From Dermatophagoides farinae (lineage: Eukaryota > Arthropoda > Arachnida > Sarcoptiformes > Pyroglyphidae), in assembly GCF_024713945.1 (NCBI RefSeq), contig NW_027461514.1, forward strand, positions 186,001-250,000: a stretch of DNA of 64,000 nt. The letters are read 5' to 3'. Positions 17,164-29,200 of this stretch are shown piece by piece. The notes below the pieces were generated by a model. The model ran no database searches. It was not told the DNA's origin and saw nothing but the letters and a program-made list of their open reading frames with translations. Numbering within the stretch: the stretch's first letter is position 1; each line of letters begins with the position of its first letter. Both the position numbers and the translations under genes were made by a program.

Positions 17164-20100
17164 ATGACTAGCGATAGATCTTATGAAAGAACAAATATCT
17201 TATTGGATTTGCTAAATTTATATAGTTGTTTAAATTTAAACCCCGTAAATACTTTAATAACAAACAGTGGATGCTACTTAGAGTAAGTTACTTACCCAAT
17301 GGAATATCCTTATAGCGTTTTAGAAACTCCGTTGTCAAGATTAACAGATGAACTAATTGAAATTGTAAATTATAACTACGTAAGCCAGTCTTCTAGAGAA
17401 GCTCAAATTAAAGACTTTAATAAAGACCTTACTAAATATAATTCTATCTATTTTCAGTCTGGAAAAACGTCGGCTGTTGTCAATATCTTAAATAGTTATG
17501 TCAAAAGTTTCTGGCTACACGCTGCATATGTTTTAGAATCATCCAAAACAACTTTGGAATACAATTTCCAAAACAAATCGCGCACTGATAGTTACGCTGT
17601 CTATAATAAGAAAATTAGAAAAACCGTGACTGTTAGAACATCTCAATTCTATCCTCTCGAAAAAGAGACTTCTTTTTTTTTTTTATTAGGTACTAATGAA
17701 TTCTCGATAAACTACGACGCTTTATTTGTCCGAGGCGATATCGAAACGCCCATATTGGAGGATTGTTTCGAATTTTTTTTGTCAGATTGCGTTCGACCTA
17801 TCGAAGCTATTGAGTGTACACCTGCTCTATTTTTGAAATTCAGATCTGCCGTTGTTAGTCTTCACAGAAATAATTCTAAAAATTTGGAAGAACCATGTCT
17901 TTCTCTTGATTCTTTAATTAAGATTCCCACTGTCATCGGCGATAATTCCCGTGTTTCTTATATTCGCTACATTCCAAAATGTTTACATCATTATTCTGAT
18001 GAAACAGCCTACGAATTGTATAAAAGTACCACAGCCGACGCAATTCCTCGTCTGGGGTTTAACGTTAGTTCTGCTGTGAGGTACGCTTCACATTGTTTTA
18101 AACGTGATAGTCACGATAATGAATTAGTTTTAGCGCACCATTTATCACTTGACGAATTGCAAGGATACAATATAGAATTATCTAGCCAAATTATGGAACT
18201 AAGATCTAGAAAAATTCGAAAACAAACAACTAGAGTTTTTTATTCAAATTTGTTGTGCGAATCAAGACTTGAGTCGCGTGATTTTCATTTACTTTCTTTG
18301 CTCTTGTTGAATAACATTTTTATTACGCCAGATGTAATAATTGCTTTGTCAGTTTTGCATTGCTATCATTCAATACAAAATTTTGCATATAAACTAGATG
18401 ATAAATCTCATAAAATAATTGCTGAAACTCTTTCTAGAAATTTTAAAAACGGTGACAGTAACAATTTCTTGTCTGTTCAGGAATGTGAATCGATATTACA
18501 GAAAATTCAACTTAGTCCTCGTCATTATTATAATTACTTCTTATCAATTTTGTCGAAAATAGATGAGCAGAGCTTGCCAACTTCTTTAATAACACACGAC
18601 AAGAATGATTTGGTTTACGTTAACAATAAGATTTATACTCTCAGTACGTATCTAAATCTTTGTAGAGAGACACCCAGTGATCTTATCTGTGTATTTCCAG
18701 AAAAATTTTTCAATCTCGACATTTGGCGACTCTCTAGACCTGAATGCATAGAAAATGCTGAAGAAATTCCGAAAACAACAGTTAGAAAGAAAAGAACGCG
18801 TTATTCAAATTTAGAGTCTTTTACTGTCAATTCAAATTCATTATGCTCATGGTCAATTACGTCAGATATTAAGGAACAATGTAATCCTTCATATCTACTA
18901 ATCTTTTATACATCGCTGTTCATCGCTACGCAACGCTGGATGTATTGGTTTAAATACTATGGATATTTGGGCAACAAAACAGTTAATGTTCTTAGAGATT
19001 TCAATATAAATCAAAAGTTTCACTTTGCCACTGATTTACTCACCGAAGACTTAGCAAACGTGCCTGAATGCGTCATGGTCGTTGTCAATCCAAATTCGTA
19101 TTGCTTAAGTACATTTTATAGTGGAAAAACCAAAGAAAGTATGCCTTTAGAAATTTTTTGGTCACCGTTAGAGGAATATCAAATTTGGCTGCTACTTAAA
19201 AAAGACTTCTTCTTTAATTTCAACGATTTGAATGACATTAGCGGAGGTTTGATCAACTTTTGGGAAGTTTCAGGTTATGATTTAAATGATTCAGTCAATT
19301 TTTTAGAAGCGATCAAGTTTTGCTACAAGGAATTCGAGCTTAGAACAATGTGGGTTTCTTGGGAAAATATAAAAGAGTACATCAAACTTGTTTTACACAT
19401 TTCCGTAAGCGCAAAACCCGCCGTTGCGTATAAAATAAAGTTCTTTTCCATGTTGATAGAGCATTTCATTTTAAATTGGGAGCTGACGCAGAAATCAGAA
19501 ATAGCTAACAACGACAGCTCCTATTATCTTTTGGAAAGTAATAGTCTAAATTCAGATACTGTCAACTTAGAGTCTTCTGGTTTTGGAATCATGGCAGATG
19601 TCGTGAACGTTTCCTTCGAAAATGAAGATGACCTGTTTAGCGGATACACTATGGCAGGTGAGTTTAAATGTAGTGAGCCTAAGCCTGAACCCGACGTTGT
19701 TGAAGAAACCAACTTAGATTTTGGCCTAACCATGCATATAGACAACTCTGTTTTTGAAATTTTACCCTTCCTGAACTACTGTGAATACGATTGCATGATT
19801 AATTTTGACATGAGTATTTTGTCTAACTCTTTAGTGAAGTATAGAGATAAACTATTGATCGGTTCTGAAGGAAATTGTACTATGGTTAAAAAAGTTTTAG
19901 ATGATATAAGACAGCAAAACCAAGAAAATTTAATTGGATATAAATTACAGCGCGAGGAACTTGCTAAGTTGTTGTCTCTCCTGCTACTTTACGAGTTTAA
20001 CATTAAGACAAACAATGATGTCAACTTCGTCAACAATATCATTAAAAACGCTACTGTCAGTTCCTACTACAATTCTTACTCAAATAATTCCAGCTTAGTA

Positions 20101-21255
20101 CAACGAATTTTGTACAATAAAGTTCAAAACAAAGGCTTCCAATATCCTAATGAAGAATTCTTGTTTACAAACTTATTGACACAAAATAAGTACAATTTAA
20201 TGTATAATGATGAAGTGCTCCAATCTCTCGTATTTTTTTCAGTGAATATGAACACAAACTACCTACGACTTATTGTACCTTCCACTATGAGTTGTAGAGT
20301 TTCCTTAAACGACTCTAGATATTTCAAATACATGCAAATACAGGAAAACTCTACGTTTTATTACGCAATCATCAGACTCGCGTGTATTTTGAAGTCTAAA
20401 TATGTCAATGTAAACACTTGCGTCAACGCTTTTCTTGAAATTAAATTAACTAAGTCCGAGTTATTTGCTAAAATATTGTTTGGAACTCAATTGTGTATTT
20501 ATCCTCAACCCGTTAAATATAACAATTATATTTGTTATCCTACCTTGATACCGCTAACAAACACTTTTGCCAAGCCTTTGGACAATTCTTTCAACACGAA
20601 AGTCAAAAACAAATGGAATACCTTAGTCGACGAAAAACAAAACATATATCCGTCAGGTTGTGTTCCTTCCAATTCCCCCAATGAGTTTTATAGCAGATCT
20701 TCCAATTTCGGAGGCAAAACGAATTCATACATACCTCCTCTAAACGGTAATTTTAATAAAACAACTATGGAATACATTGGAAATCCGGGTAACAACTTTC
20801 AAGGTAATACTCAATTTGAAAATTACTATAATCCTGTGTACCCCGTTTACATGCCTCCGAAACATTTGATACCTAAAGGACAATATGAAGTGCCTGACGC
20901 TTTAATGTACCCATACAATAATAACCTTTCCGAAAACAATTTATCGTTTCGCAATAATAAGCATAACGCAAGTAAAAGCATGCATTTCCCGCCAAACGTC
21001 TCTTCTCCCAATCTAGCTCCGGTTAATGTAGACTATCAACACAATATGATTCCGCCTAAAAATTATTCTATGTATATGGACCAGTCTGCTATGTTACGGC
21101 CTCATATGATCCCGTATTATAATAAAACTACTTATATGAATAATGGAATGAATCAAAAATTTGAAAATCCGGTTGATAACAATGTATGCGAGTACGCTGC
21201 ACAGCCTGATAAAACCAGGGGGGTTAATTTTGCATATAAAAAACCCTATAAGTAA
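17164..21255 (+). CDS. Unknown 1352-residue protein with a low-complexity Pro/Asn/Tyr tail (two exons)
   Basis: I do not recognise this family. The coding sequence joins 17164-17282 to 17316-21255 through a 33-nt GTAAGT...TATAG intron. The first exon adds 40 residues (MTSDRSYERTNILLDLLNLY...) and removes the misleading ATG at 17299, which lies inside the intron. Residues 40-850 form a largely helical, structured region rich in Leu, Tyr and Phe, with no membrane segments. An acidic, Ser-rich linker (about 780-850) is followed by a second helical block (about 850-1080). The last 250 residues are low complexity, with Pro, Asn, Tyr and Met, like tails of RNA-granule or decay factors. It is intact, uses the same codons as neighbours and is convergent with the deacetylase gene. 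Confidence 0.75.
17283..17315 (+). other. 33-nt intron containing a decoy ATG
   Basis: GTAAGT donor at 17283 and CTTATAG acceptor ending at 17315. It splits a GAC codon, and splicing joins two open frames in register. The ATG at 17299 lies within the intron. Confidence 0.75.
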
Positions 21256-21362
21256 CAATATGCTCATTAGTTATCAAAATTCTTGTAGTTTTGTTAGTTC
21301 TCATTTAAGAGTAAAGAGTTAAATAAGGTTATAGATTAAAATTTATACAGAATAAATGCTGT

Positions 21363-22700
21363 TCAGATACATTCAGTCTTGGCCCAAGCTTTATTTCCTT
21401 GAATCCAAGTTTCATCCACGGTGTATGAGCCAGTTTCGGAATCTTGTGACACAATAATAAAATCGGCATCAGCACCAGACGATAAAGTGCCTTTGACGTT
21501 CTTGAGTCCTAGAAGTTCTGCCGGATGGGACGTTGCGCACTCAATGATCTCGTGCACAGGCACGTGTTTGTTTGTTTTGATCATGTAAAGTAAACAGCCA
21601 AACAAATTCTGGACAGAGCCAGCGAGGGTCGTAGTGTTCACGATGTACGCAGCAGGTATTTCTGCATCAATGATGTTTATATTGAGGTCTCCTAGAGTTG
21701 TATTTTTTTCTTTGGACGACATTGCTTTAATAGCGTCGGACACTAGCACACAACCTTTGGGGTAACACTTATAAAGAAGCTTCAGGTTGATGTCAGAAAC
21801 GTGCAGGCCATCAGAAATTAATCCGTAAAAAAAGGGCATCGGCTGTTCAATAATTACTTCTTGGTCACATCTAAAGTAATTCAATAAACGTCTGTAGTTT
21901 CTTGGCGTTTTTGGGGTTTTTTCATCATGATCAAACACCACTCCGACAACACTCGTTGAGCGAGCTGTTATAGGGTTGTTTGCGTTCATCAAGTGAGTCA
22001 GGTACGTTGCTCCTTCGTCTATGGCTCGCGAAATTTGTTTAGTGGTCGCTGTTGTATGTCCTATACTAACTATTATGCCATGTCTTTGTAAATTTTTCAG
22101 AAGGTGTAAAAAAGAATCATTGGACGCGTCAAGTGTGACGATGCTGATCTGAGACCAGTCTAACCCGTAGACTAATTTTAATAAGTCTAATGCCTCTTTC
22201 TGCTCTTCTCCTTTTTTAAAAGATGGAATGGGAGCTATGTTGCTTGCAGAGTGACATCCTTTTTTTTCCGGACTCAAAAACGGTCCTTCGAGATGTAACC
22301 CAAGCAATGTTGCGCCTACGTCAGCGTTGCCTTGCTCAATCCAGTTATACTGAAGCAAGCGTTTATAATTTTCGCTTTTCGAACTTATGACAGTTGGCAC
22401 AATCGACGTGACGCCGTGCTCGAGAATTTTTTTTCGGAAAACACTAATGTCGTCTTGAACATTGATGCTAGAGGTGAAATCTATGCCAAAACCTCCGTTA
22501 ATTTGAGTGTCAATTAAACCTGGCCAGACGTAACGGGATTTCAAGTCAATGTGTTCTACAGTACATGTATCTTCGTACGAATCTACGAACCGTCCATTTT
22601 GAACAATTAAATCTTTTTTAACAAATCCAGAACTCGTATGAACCAATCCGTTGTGAAAAATTTTAACCGTGCACAAAACAACTTTATTCAGTTTAGACAT
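21363..22700 (-). CDS. AMDHD2: N-acetylglucosamine-6-phosphate deacetylase
   Basis: Metal-dependent amidohydrolase that removes acetyl from GlcNAc-6-phosphate in amino-sugar recycling, giving glucosamine-6-phosphate. The 445-residue protein carries the family landmarks: WPGLIDTQINGGFGIDF, HLEGPFLSP (metal-ligand Glu), SIGHTTAT and HLMNAN (metal-ligand His residues), SDGLHV, and LVSDAIKAM with the catalytic Asp. C-terminal EIIECATSHPAELLGL is typical. All recognised ligands are present, so activity is likely. Its ATG is only 5 nt after the stop of the 118-residue split gene on the same strand, leaving no room for a conventional separate promoter between the two coding regions. Confidence 0.95.
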   Translation of the reverse strand: MSKLNKVVLCTVKIFHNGLVHTSSGFVKKDLIVQNGRFVDSYEDTCTVEHIDLKSRYVWPGLIDTQINGGFGIDFTSSINVQDDISVFRKKILEHGVTSIVPTVISSKSENYKRLLQYNWIEQGNADVGATLLGLHLEGPFLSPEKKGCHSASNIAPIPSFKKGEEQKEALDLLKLVYGLDWSQISIVTLDASNDSFLHLLKNLQRHGIIVSIGHTTATTKQISRAIDEGATYLTHLMNANNPITARSTSVVGVVFDHDEKTPKTPRNYRRLLNYFRCDQEVIIEQPMPFFYGLISDGLHVSDINLKLLYKCYPKGCVLVSDAIKAMSSKEKNTTLGDLNINIIDAEIPAAYIVNTTTLAGSVQNLFGCLLYMIKTNKHVPVHEIIECATSHPAELLGLKNVKGTLSSGADADFIIVSQDSETGSYTVDETWIQGNKAWAKTECI

Positions 22701-22705
22701 AATCT

Positions 22706-23094
22706 TTACTTTTGATTTGGTTTCTCAACAACCTTACAATGAGAAAGTGGAACGTAATTGTCTTCCTGTAACAAAATTTTTATACCATTTAAATTATTAT
22801 TATTATTATTATTTCCTACTGTGGTATTACTTCTTTCGAGTAGTACGGAAAACATTTTTTTTTGAATCATATCTTCAACAACGTGCAGATACAAATAATG
22901 CAATGGTGGTGTTACTTTTTTTTGAAGTACGTCCCCAATGTACCATTTAACTAGCAAATGGTTTATGATTGGTTTTTTTTTTAACATAAGCATTTCACTT
23001 TTAAGAAGCGCATATTGAACAAATCTGGAATATTCCTCATATAAGATAAACTATAAAAAACTGTTTTTGATATTTAACGTACAAATTCGTTCAT
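22706..23094 (-). CDS. Unrecognised 118-residue protein, two exons
   Basis: Small gene built from exon 23083-23094 (MNEF) and exon 22706-23050, joined through a 32-nt intron (GTACGT donor, TTTTTTATAG acceptor). The intron matches the others in the window in length and signals, and the upstream frame is otherwise lacking a good start. The product is helical with a conserved-looking core (ILYEEYSRFVQYALLKSE, then HLLVKWYIGDVLQKK) and a run of seven Asn encoded by an AAT microsatellite. I do not recognise the family. If the intron is not used, translation could start at 22993 giving 95 residues. It ends 5 nt before the deacetylase start. Confidence 0.48.
22793..22813. repeat. (ATT)7 microsatellite encoding Asn7
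   Basis: Seven ATT units; on the minus strand they read as AAT codons and give seven consecutive Asn in the 118-residue protein. Likely length-variable. Confidence 0.8.
23051..23082 (-). other. 32-nt intron candidate in the 118-residue gene
   Basis: GTACGT donor and TTTTTTATAG acceptor, phase 0, same length class as the other introns. Support is from frame and signals only, since the protein is not recognised. Confidence 0.5.
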
Positions 23095-23289
23095 TAAAAC
23101 TCGATTTGAGTGGGTTTTTCTTTTGAAAAATATTTTTCCAAATATTCACATTATTTGTTTGTGTTAAATATTTTTAGTTTGTTGGGTATAGTTTTTGGAT
23201 TATTAAAAATAGAAAAGGCTTAAATATTCCAATTTTTTCAAGAGCGTTTTATATAACACCACCTGTGATGTAGACTTTTAGAGAAAAGC

Positions 23290-26200
23290 ATGGCTTCAGA
23301 TGCGATTGAACGTTGGCTGAAGGTCAGAAAGTTTAATGAGGACGGGAGTCCAGTCATTTTTACGTGCCGTTTAGATTCTCACGACTTTCAGTCGTATTGT
23401 GAAAGTCTATACACAATAATATCTTTTATTGACCACTTGCCGATATCATTGTGGCCTCCAATCGTGAAAGATACTTTTTTTATTTTTGAGAGAATTCAAG
23501 GGTATTCAAAAGCCGCCCAAGAGTCGTTGATGTCTTATGATGTAGAGAGCAGTTTGAACAGAAGCTACGCGTTTGAAGTTGAACTTGTTATGCTAGACCA
23601 TTTGCTATCAGCTTTAATTTTTATACTACTTGCGATTTTGAAACAGCACCAAGCAGATTCATATTATTATTCCGATCTGAATTATGTTACAATTAATGTA
23701 TTGTTTAATATTTCCATTTTTTATAATATCCGTTGCCAAAGTTTGGCTAACATTTGCTTTCAGCAAAACGAGCAAAACAAGCCTATAGTTCTGTTGCAAA
23801 GACAGCCTTTCATTATACTTCAGCTAATAAACTACTTGCTTAGCAACTTGTTTGTTCATTTGAGAAACAACGAACTGCCAGATGATATTTATATTAACGA
23901 AATAATTACAAACTTCTTGTTGCTCGTCTTACTGGATAAGCTCTACAAGTCTTCCAATCCAGAGATGATAACACAACTGGAAGACACGCCGTTTGAGGTA
24001 GCTACGATTGCTTCGTGTGTAGAACGTAAGTGGAGCCTTTCACAAATAAAATTTGCTTCTCAAATGGGGATTGTTTCTTTTGATCTAACAAATCAAGAGG
24101 ACAAAAAACCTACAGACAACCAATACCTCCTTGGCATCATTCTCGCAACTTTGACCAGCATAAAAGTTTTTATTACCAAGTTTTCTAAATACTGCAATGA
24201 ATACAGTTTATTCATTCCGCAAATATGGTCAAGCGTAGGCCGATCCATGGTCGAACACGTCGTAATTAATTTTAAGTCACTTAATTTTCTGGAGCTTTAC
24301 GACAAGTTGAATTCTCTTAATTCGCCTGTTGCTAACGTCACCAAATTAGTTTTACTTTCAAATATCATTGCCTTAAAAAATTCTTTTGTTTACGTCAAAT
24401 CAGACACCATTGTATTATCCAAAAATAACGATATTGATTCTATCAAAGCAATTATTCACTGCTACTTTTTCTTGTTTCTTGAATTTAGTAAGTTAACATT
24501 TGAAGTCATTTCAAAGAAATACGTTGAATCGTCATTTATGTCTTTCTTTGTCAAAGAACAAACCATAATATACATACCTATGTACTACTTGGCAAGCTTC
24601 GACGCGTTTATTTTTTATTATTTGTCAAACCTCATTGAAACTACTAACAGCTCATTTAACCTCTACTCGTTTGACAAATTAATTCGAAATTTCGAGTTTT
24701 GTTCGCTACAGCCCAATAATCTTATCATGACACAGTATTATTGTACATCTATTTATCATTATTTATGCGTCAATAAACTAACTATTTTTGACTGGATTAT
24801 ATCTTACATTTCACTGTGTGAGTTGTCGTTTGATGTTTTAATGTTTAAAAATAATCAAAGTTGTTTCTTCAAACTACTCGATCAAATCATTGCTTTTACC
24901 AAATCTCTCAGTCGTAGCGGATATCATGAAGTTTACTTTTGCATGCTGTTCGTTTTGGCAACAATTATTTTGACCTTTTTGAACAATTACGCTAACTACG
25001 TAAAATCTCCTTCTTTTTCTGCTAATCAGATCATATTAGACAATCTGTTTGAATACGAAATTGAAGTTGCTGATATTGTCGAAGTACTTCGCAATTTTTC
25101 TGATGTTGAATTCTACTTCAAATGTCCAACCATGTTTATTCCAATCTCTCAACTAATGATATTTTACGTAACGCAAGTTATCCGCTTTGCACTGAAGGTT
25201 GATAAAAAATATATTCTTTTTGTCGCCGATCATGCTATTGATTGTTGTAATAAGTTTTATTTTTCGTCCAACATTGTTGAATTTTTAAATGCAGAAGCTA
25301 ACTTTAAAGACTTGACGCCCGTTTCTACTTTTTTTCAAAAGTATACTCTTTTACTTATTGCAGCGCAGTCTTTGAAAAATTATGGCTATTTCATAAATCA
25401 AACTGACCAAGCGTTCGATGTTGCTTACCACTTAAAATACGACTCTATTGACGCGTTAAACGATTCTATTCAAGTTTCCATCAGCAATATAATTAACTTT
25501 TTTTACTCCGGCAATATTGACTCGCTCAGTTTCCCCATTTCTCTGTTTTGTTTGGAAAAATCGAGTTTGTGGACGATTTTTAAGTATATATGTGCTTTAT
25601 TTGACAGTTTCAGTGAGTTTATCAAACACTGTAAGCATTATAATCAATATAATTCACTCAACACAACCATAAAACAAATCTTTGAGTCTCTACTATTCTT
25701 CCACTTTTTCGACTCAGTTCAAATTTTCAACAATTTGATTTGCTATTATATTGATAAATTGCCTTCCCACCCGTTTTTTTACTTCTGGCTTTTGTTTCGA
25801 ACAGTTTACTTCATGCCTAAATGCTCGTACAAATGTATCACGTTAATTTTTATTAATGATATGTTTAATATAGGTTTTACAGAATTAATTGAGGACCGGC
25901 AAATCGACATTAATGATGTTACGAGTATGGAAGACTTCATGAAACAATATAAGTCAAATTTGGTGAAAAAGACTGAAACTCATGCCACTCTCACCAAAAA
26001 AGAAATCGTTTATCTTCAGTCTTTGGTTATTCAAGATGCTCAAGACGATAATTTGTACTTATTCGACATACTTCTCACAATGTTTCCTAAAATCGCTGAG
26101 AGTGGTTCTTTTTGTTTATCTAATGTATCTTGTCGGCTATTCTTACTATTTACTATCTTTAAATTCAACAAAACAGAGATGGCTTCGTCAACTTTGAAAG

Positions 26201-29200
26201 CAGTCATAAATAATAAACAGTTTTTCAAAGTTGATCAATCTGAACAAGCCGCTGCGATAAATGAAAAAAATGTGTCTTGGCTAGGCTCAGCGTGTAACGG
26301 TTTTTTTCATATATACAATCAAGATATTAACGAACAGTTTCATTCCTCTTTATTGAGAGGTTACTCCAAACAACCAGCTTTAGCTTGTGTGAATTTCTTA
26401 ACAATGATATTGTTTAGTTTAGTACTACTTTTATGTGTGTTCCAATCCAAAGAAACTTCTGTTCTAATATCCTCAATAATCTTCGCCGTTTACTCAAACA
26501 ACGATTCTATTATTGAGTTTGAAAATGGAGCTTTGAATCGACAAATAGCTAATCCTTTGTTGAATCGTATATTAAAAAATATAGTTGCAGATAAGTTCAA
26601 GGACGCTAAAATCAAGGACAATAAGTCAGATAATTATGCGGCTTCGAACACTTCGGAGCCTAAAAGTTCAAAAGAATTGATTGAAGAAACTTCTTTCCCC
26701 GTTTATTTCGTAGTAGATCCAAGTATAATTCATTTATTAGTGTACGAAGTGTTTCAAAACAACGTTAATAATACACTGAATTCAATTTTGAAATTGTTTA
26801 TCGAGCATGAATATAAATGTTCTTTTTCTACTTTTATATTGGACTTTGCTCAAGTTTTATTAAACTCAAATCTCCCTGATACAGTGATTTACTATTTAAT
26901 AATGTGTTTTCCTAAGTCTATTGTTGACAATTCGCTTAACTCAATTATTAATTTGTTAAAAATTTCAATTTACAAACAAGCTCCGCTAACAATTTATTGG
27001 TGTTTAAGTTATTTAAATCTTTTGAAGTTTCACGAATTACTGCAAGCTGAAGACTTGTTTACAAGATCTTATTTCGACAGAAATTGGTCTGTTGTTCCTC
27101 AACTGTTTATCCAACTTTTTACGTCAGGCGGTACTGAAGTTCGTTTTTACCCAAATACTTTAATATTTTCAGAACTGAAGTGTTTAAGAGAATCTCTACA
27201 TTATATTAAAAACATGAGTTTTGACGAAAATGGCAACGTGACGAAAAAGTTTCAAATAAACAAGCTAGCTGCGTTGCTTTTAAGTAAGCTAGGAAAAAGT
27301 GGGTTTAACACTGTTAAAGAAAAGAAAGTTATTACATTTTTGCCCGACATTGGTATTAACACTTTCATAGTTTCTGAAGAATTCAAGGTAATAATTAGCT
27401 GTGATAATTTAAACGATAAGCAAATATTCCGTCTAAATTTGCTTAAAATTATGGCCAACGAACAACTTATTGCAAGTTTGACAGACGATCAATGCTTACA
27501 TTTGTTTCACTTAAGCTCTAAACATGAACTGCTCGAAGCATTTACCCCGCAATTCAAAGATAAATTGTTTAACAGTTTGTCGAACATGAATCTTCTGAAT
27601 CTAATCCCCTTGACCATTTGGAAAGACTTCAAATCTATCTGCAAAGACATAAATTACTTATATCGCTATGAAAACACTTTGATGCCACTAGAAGTGATTA
27701 TTAATTATTTCATGCAAAAAAGCTCAAGTACAGATTTTTGTATCGGCACAGAAAACGAATATCATTACTTTTTATTGGTATTGTCTCAGTCTTTGTTTCA
27801 CTATTCTTTATTATTGAATTTAATTAAATCAAACTTGAAAATTCACATGTTCATCGTCACTAATCTTTTAGCTTGCGACGTGAACAAAATAAAGTTGATT
27901 TTCTTGAAGTTTAATACTAATATTCCTTTACTATTTCAGATCCTTGTGCAAAAAAAGCATACTTTAGACTTGCCGTCGCAAAATCTTAGTGTGTTCTTAA
28001 ACTATTTGATCGACAATTTTGTCGTTCAAGTCGAATCAATCGAAGTCAATACTACTCAAAACTTATTTTCTTCAATATTAACTACACTTTCGATATTTTT
28101 TAACTTGTGTGAGCTATTTAAGTTCGAACCTAAAAACGCTAAATACATCGGTTCCAACAAACATGTCGTAGGAGAAGAAAATTCTATTTGGATAAACGCA
28201 TTTGCATGTGTTGTTTCAAGTTTCACCCCATGGGTCAATCTTGGAATTCGACTGTTGCTGATCATATTACTTTCGATCAACAACCAACGCTGTGAAGCCC
28301 GAAATAATAAAAATATTATTCTCGGTGATAACAAATCTGAAGAGCTGTTTGGCAGAATTCTTTTGGAAGAAAAAATTTTGTTAAAACTATTTAACGTCGT
28401 TAACGAACTACAACCGATTATCTTTTTGATATCCTGCGAAAACTTTTTTGCAAAAGAAGGATTTACAAAGGATCAGTTCAACCATCCACTTTTATGTTAT
28501 TTACACAATAATAACGACTCTAATTTGTTGACAAAATATTTCCAGTCATTGCTAACCAAGTGGCTTTATTGCTCTTTCTACGACAAACAAGAGGTGTATG
28601 AGTTTCTCAAATATTTGAATTCGTTGGCTATGCTGATGAATAAAAACACCGGAACTACAACCCCACAAGATGCGTCCGACGAATTTGTTTTATCTGGCAG
28701 CTATTTAGCTAGAGAGTTACTAGTAAATGGCCATGTTCATCAAAAAGTATGCAAAGAACTACTTTGCCAGTTTATAGTTCACTTAAACTCCAACACGATA
28801 AATATCGGAATACACAGCGCAATTTGCAAGGCTATTTTGCTCTTTCCTCATTTTTTGAAAATAGGAACGCTTTACGAGAATTTAATTCCGTTTCTTTCTA
28901 ACTTACATGTTTCGAATTTCAGAACATTACACATTCAAAATTCGCATTTTAACTTGAGCAAGAAACTTCCCTGGATGAGCAAAGTACTTCAGTATCACAA
29001 AACGGCTGATTATTTTTTGTTTAACATTGAACTGATTAAATCAATTTACACAACTATAATTCACTGTATAGACGCCTCAAACCAAATCAGATCTTATGAG
29101 AAAATTACTTTCTTGCTCGTTTTTATTTTTCCGGTTTTGTCTATTATTTCAGGTTTTACTACTATATTGAACTACTGGCATGAGTACTTAGTCGTCAGTT

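Noticed and set aside
22670-22708. Fusion of the 118-residue gene to AMDHD2 by a GTAAAG...AAAG intron.
   Set aside because: Acceptor is not TAG/CAG and the joined frame meets a stop within a few codons.
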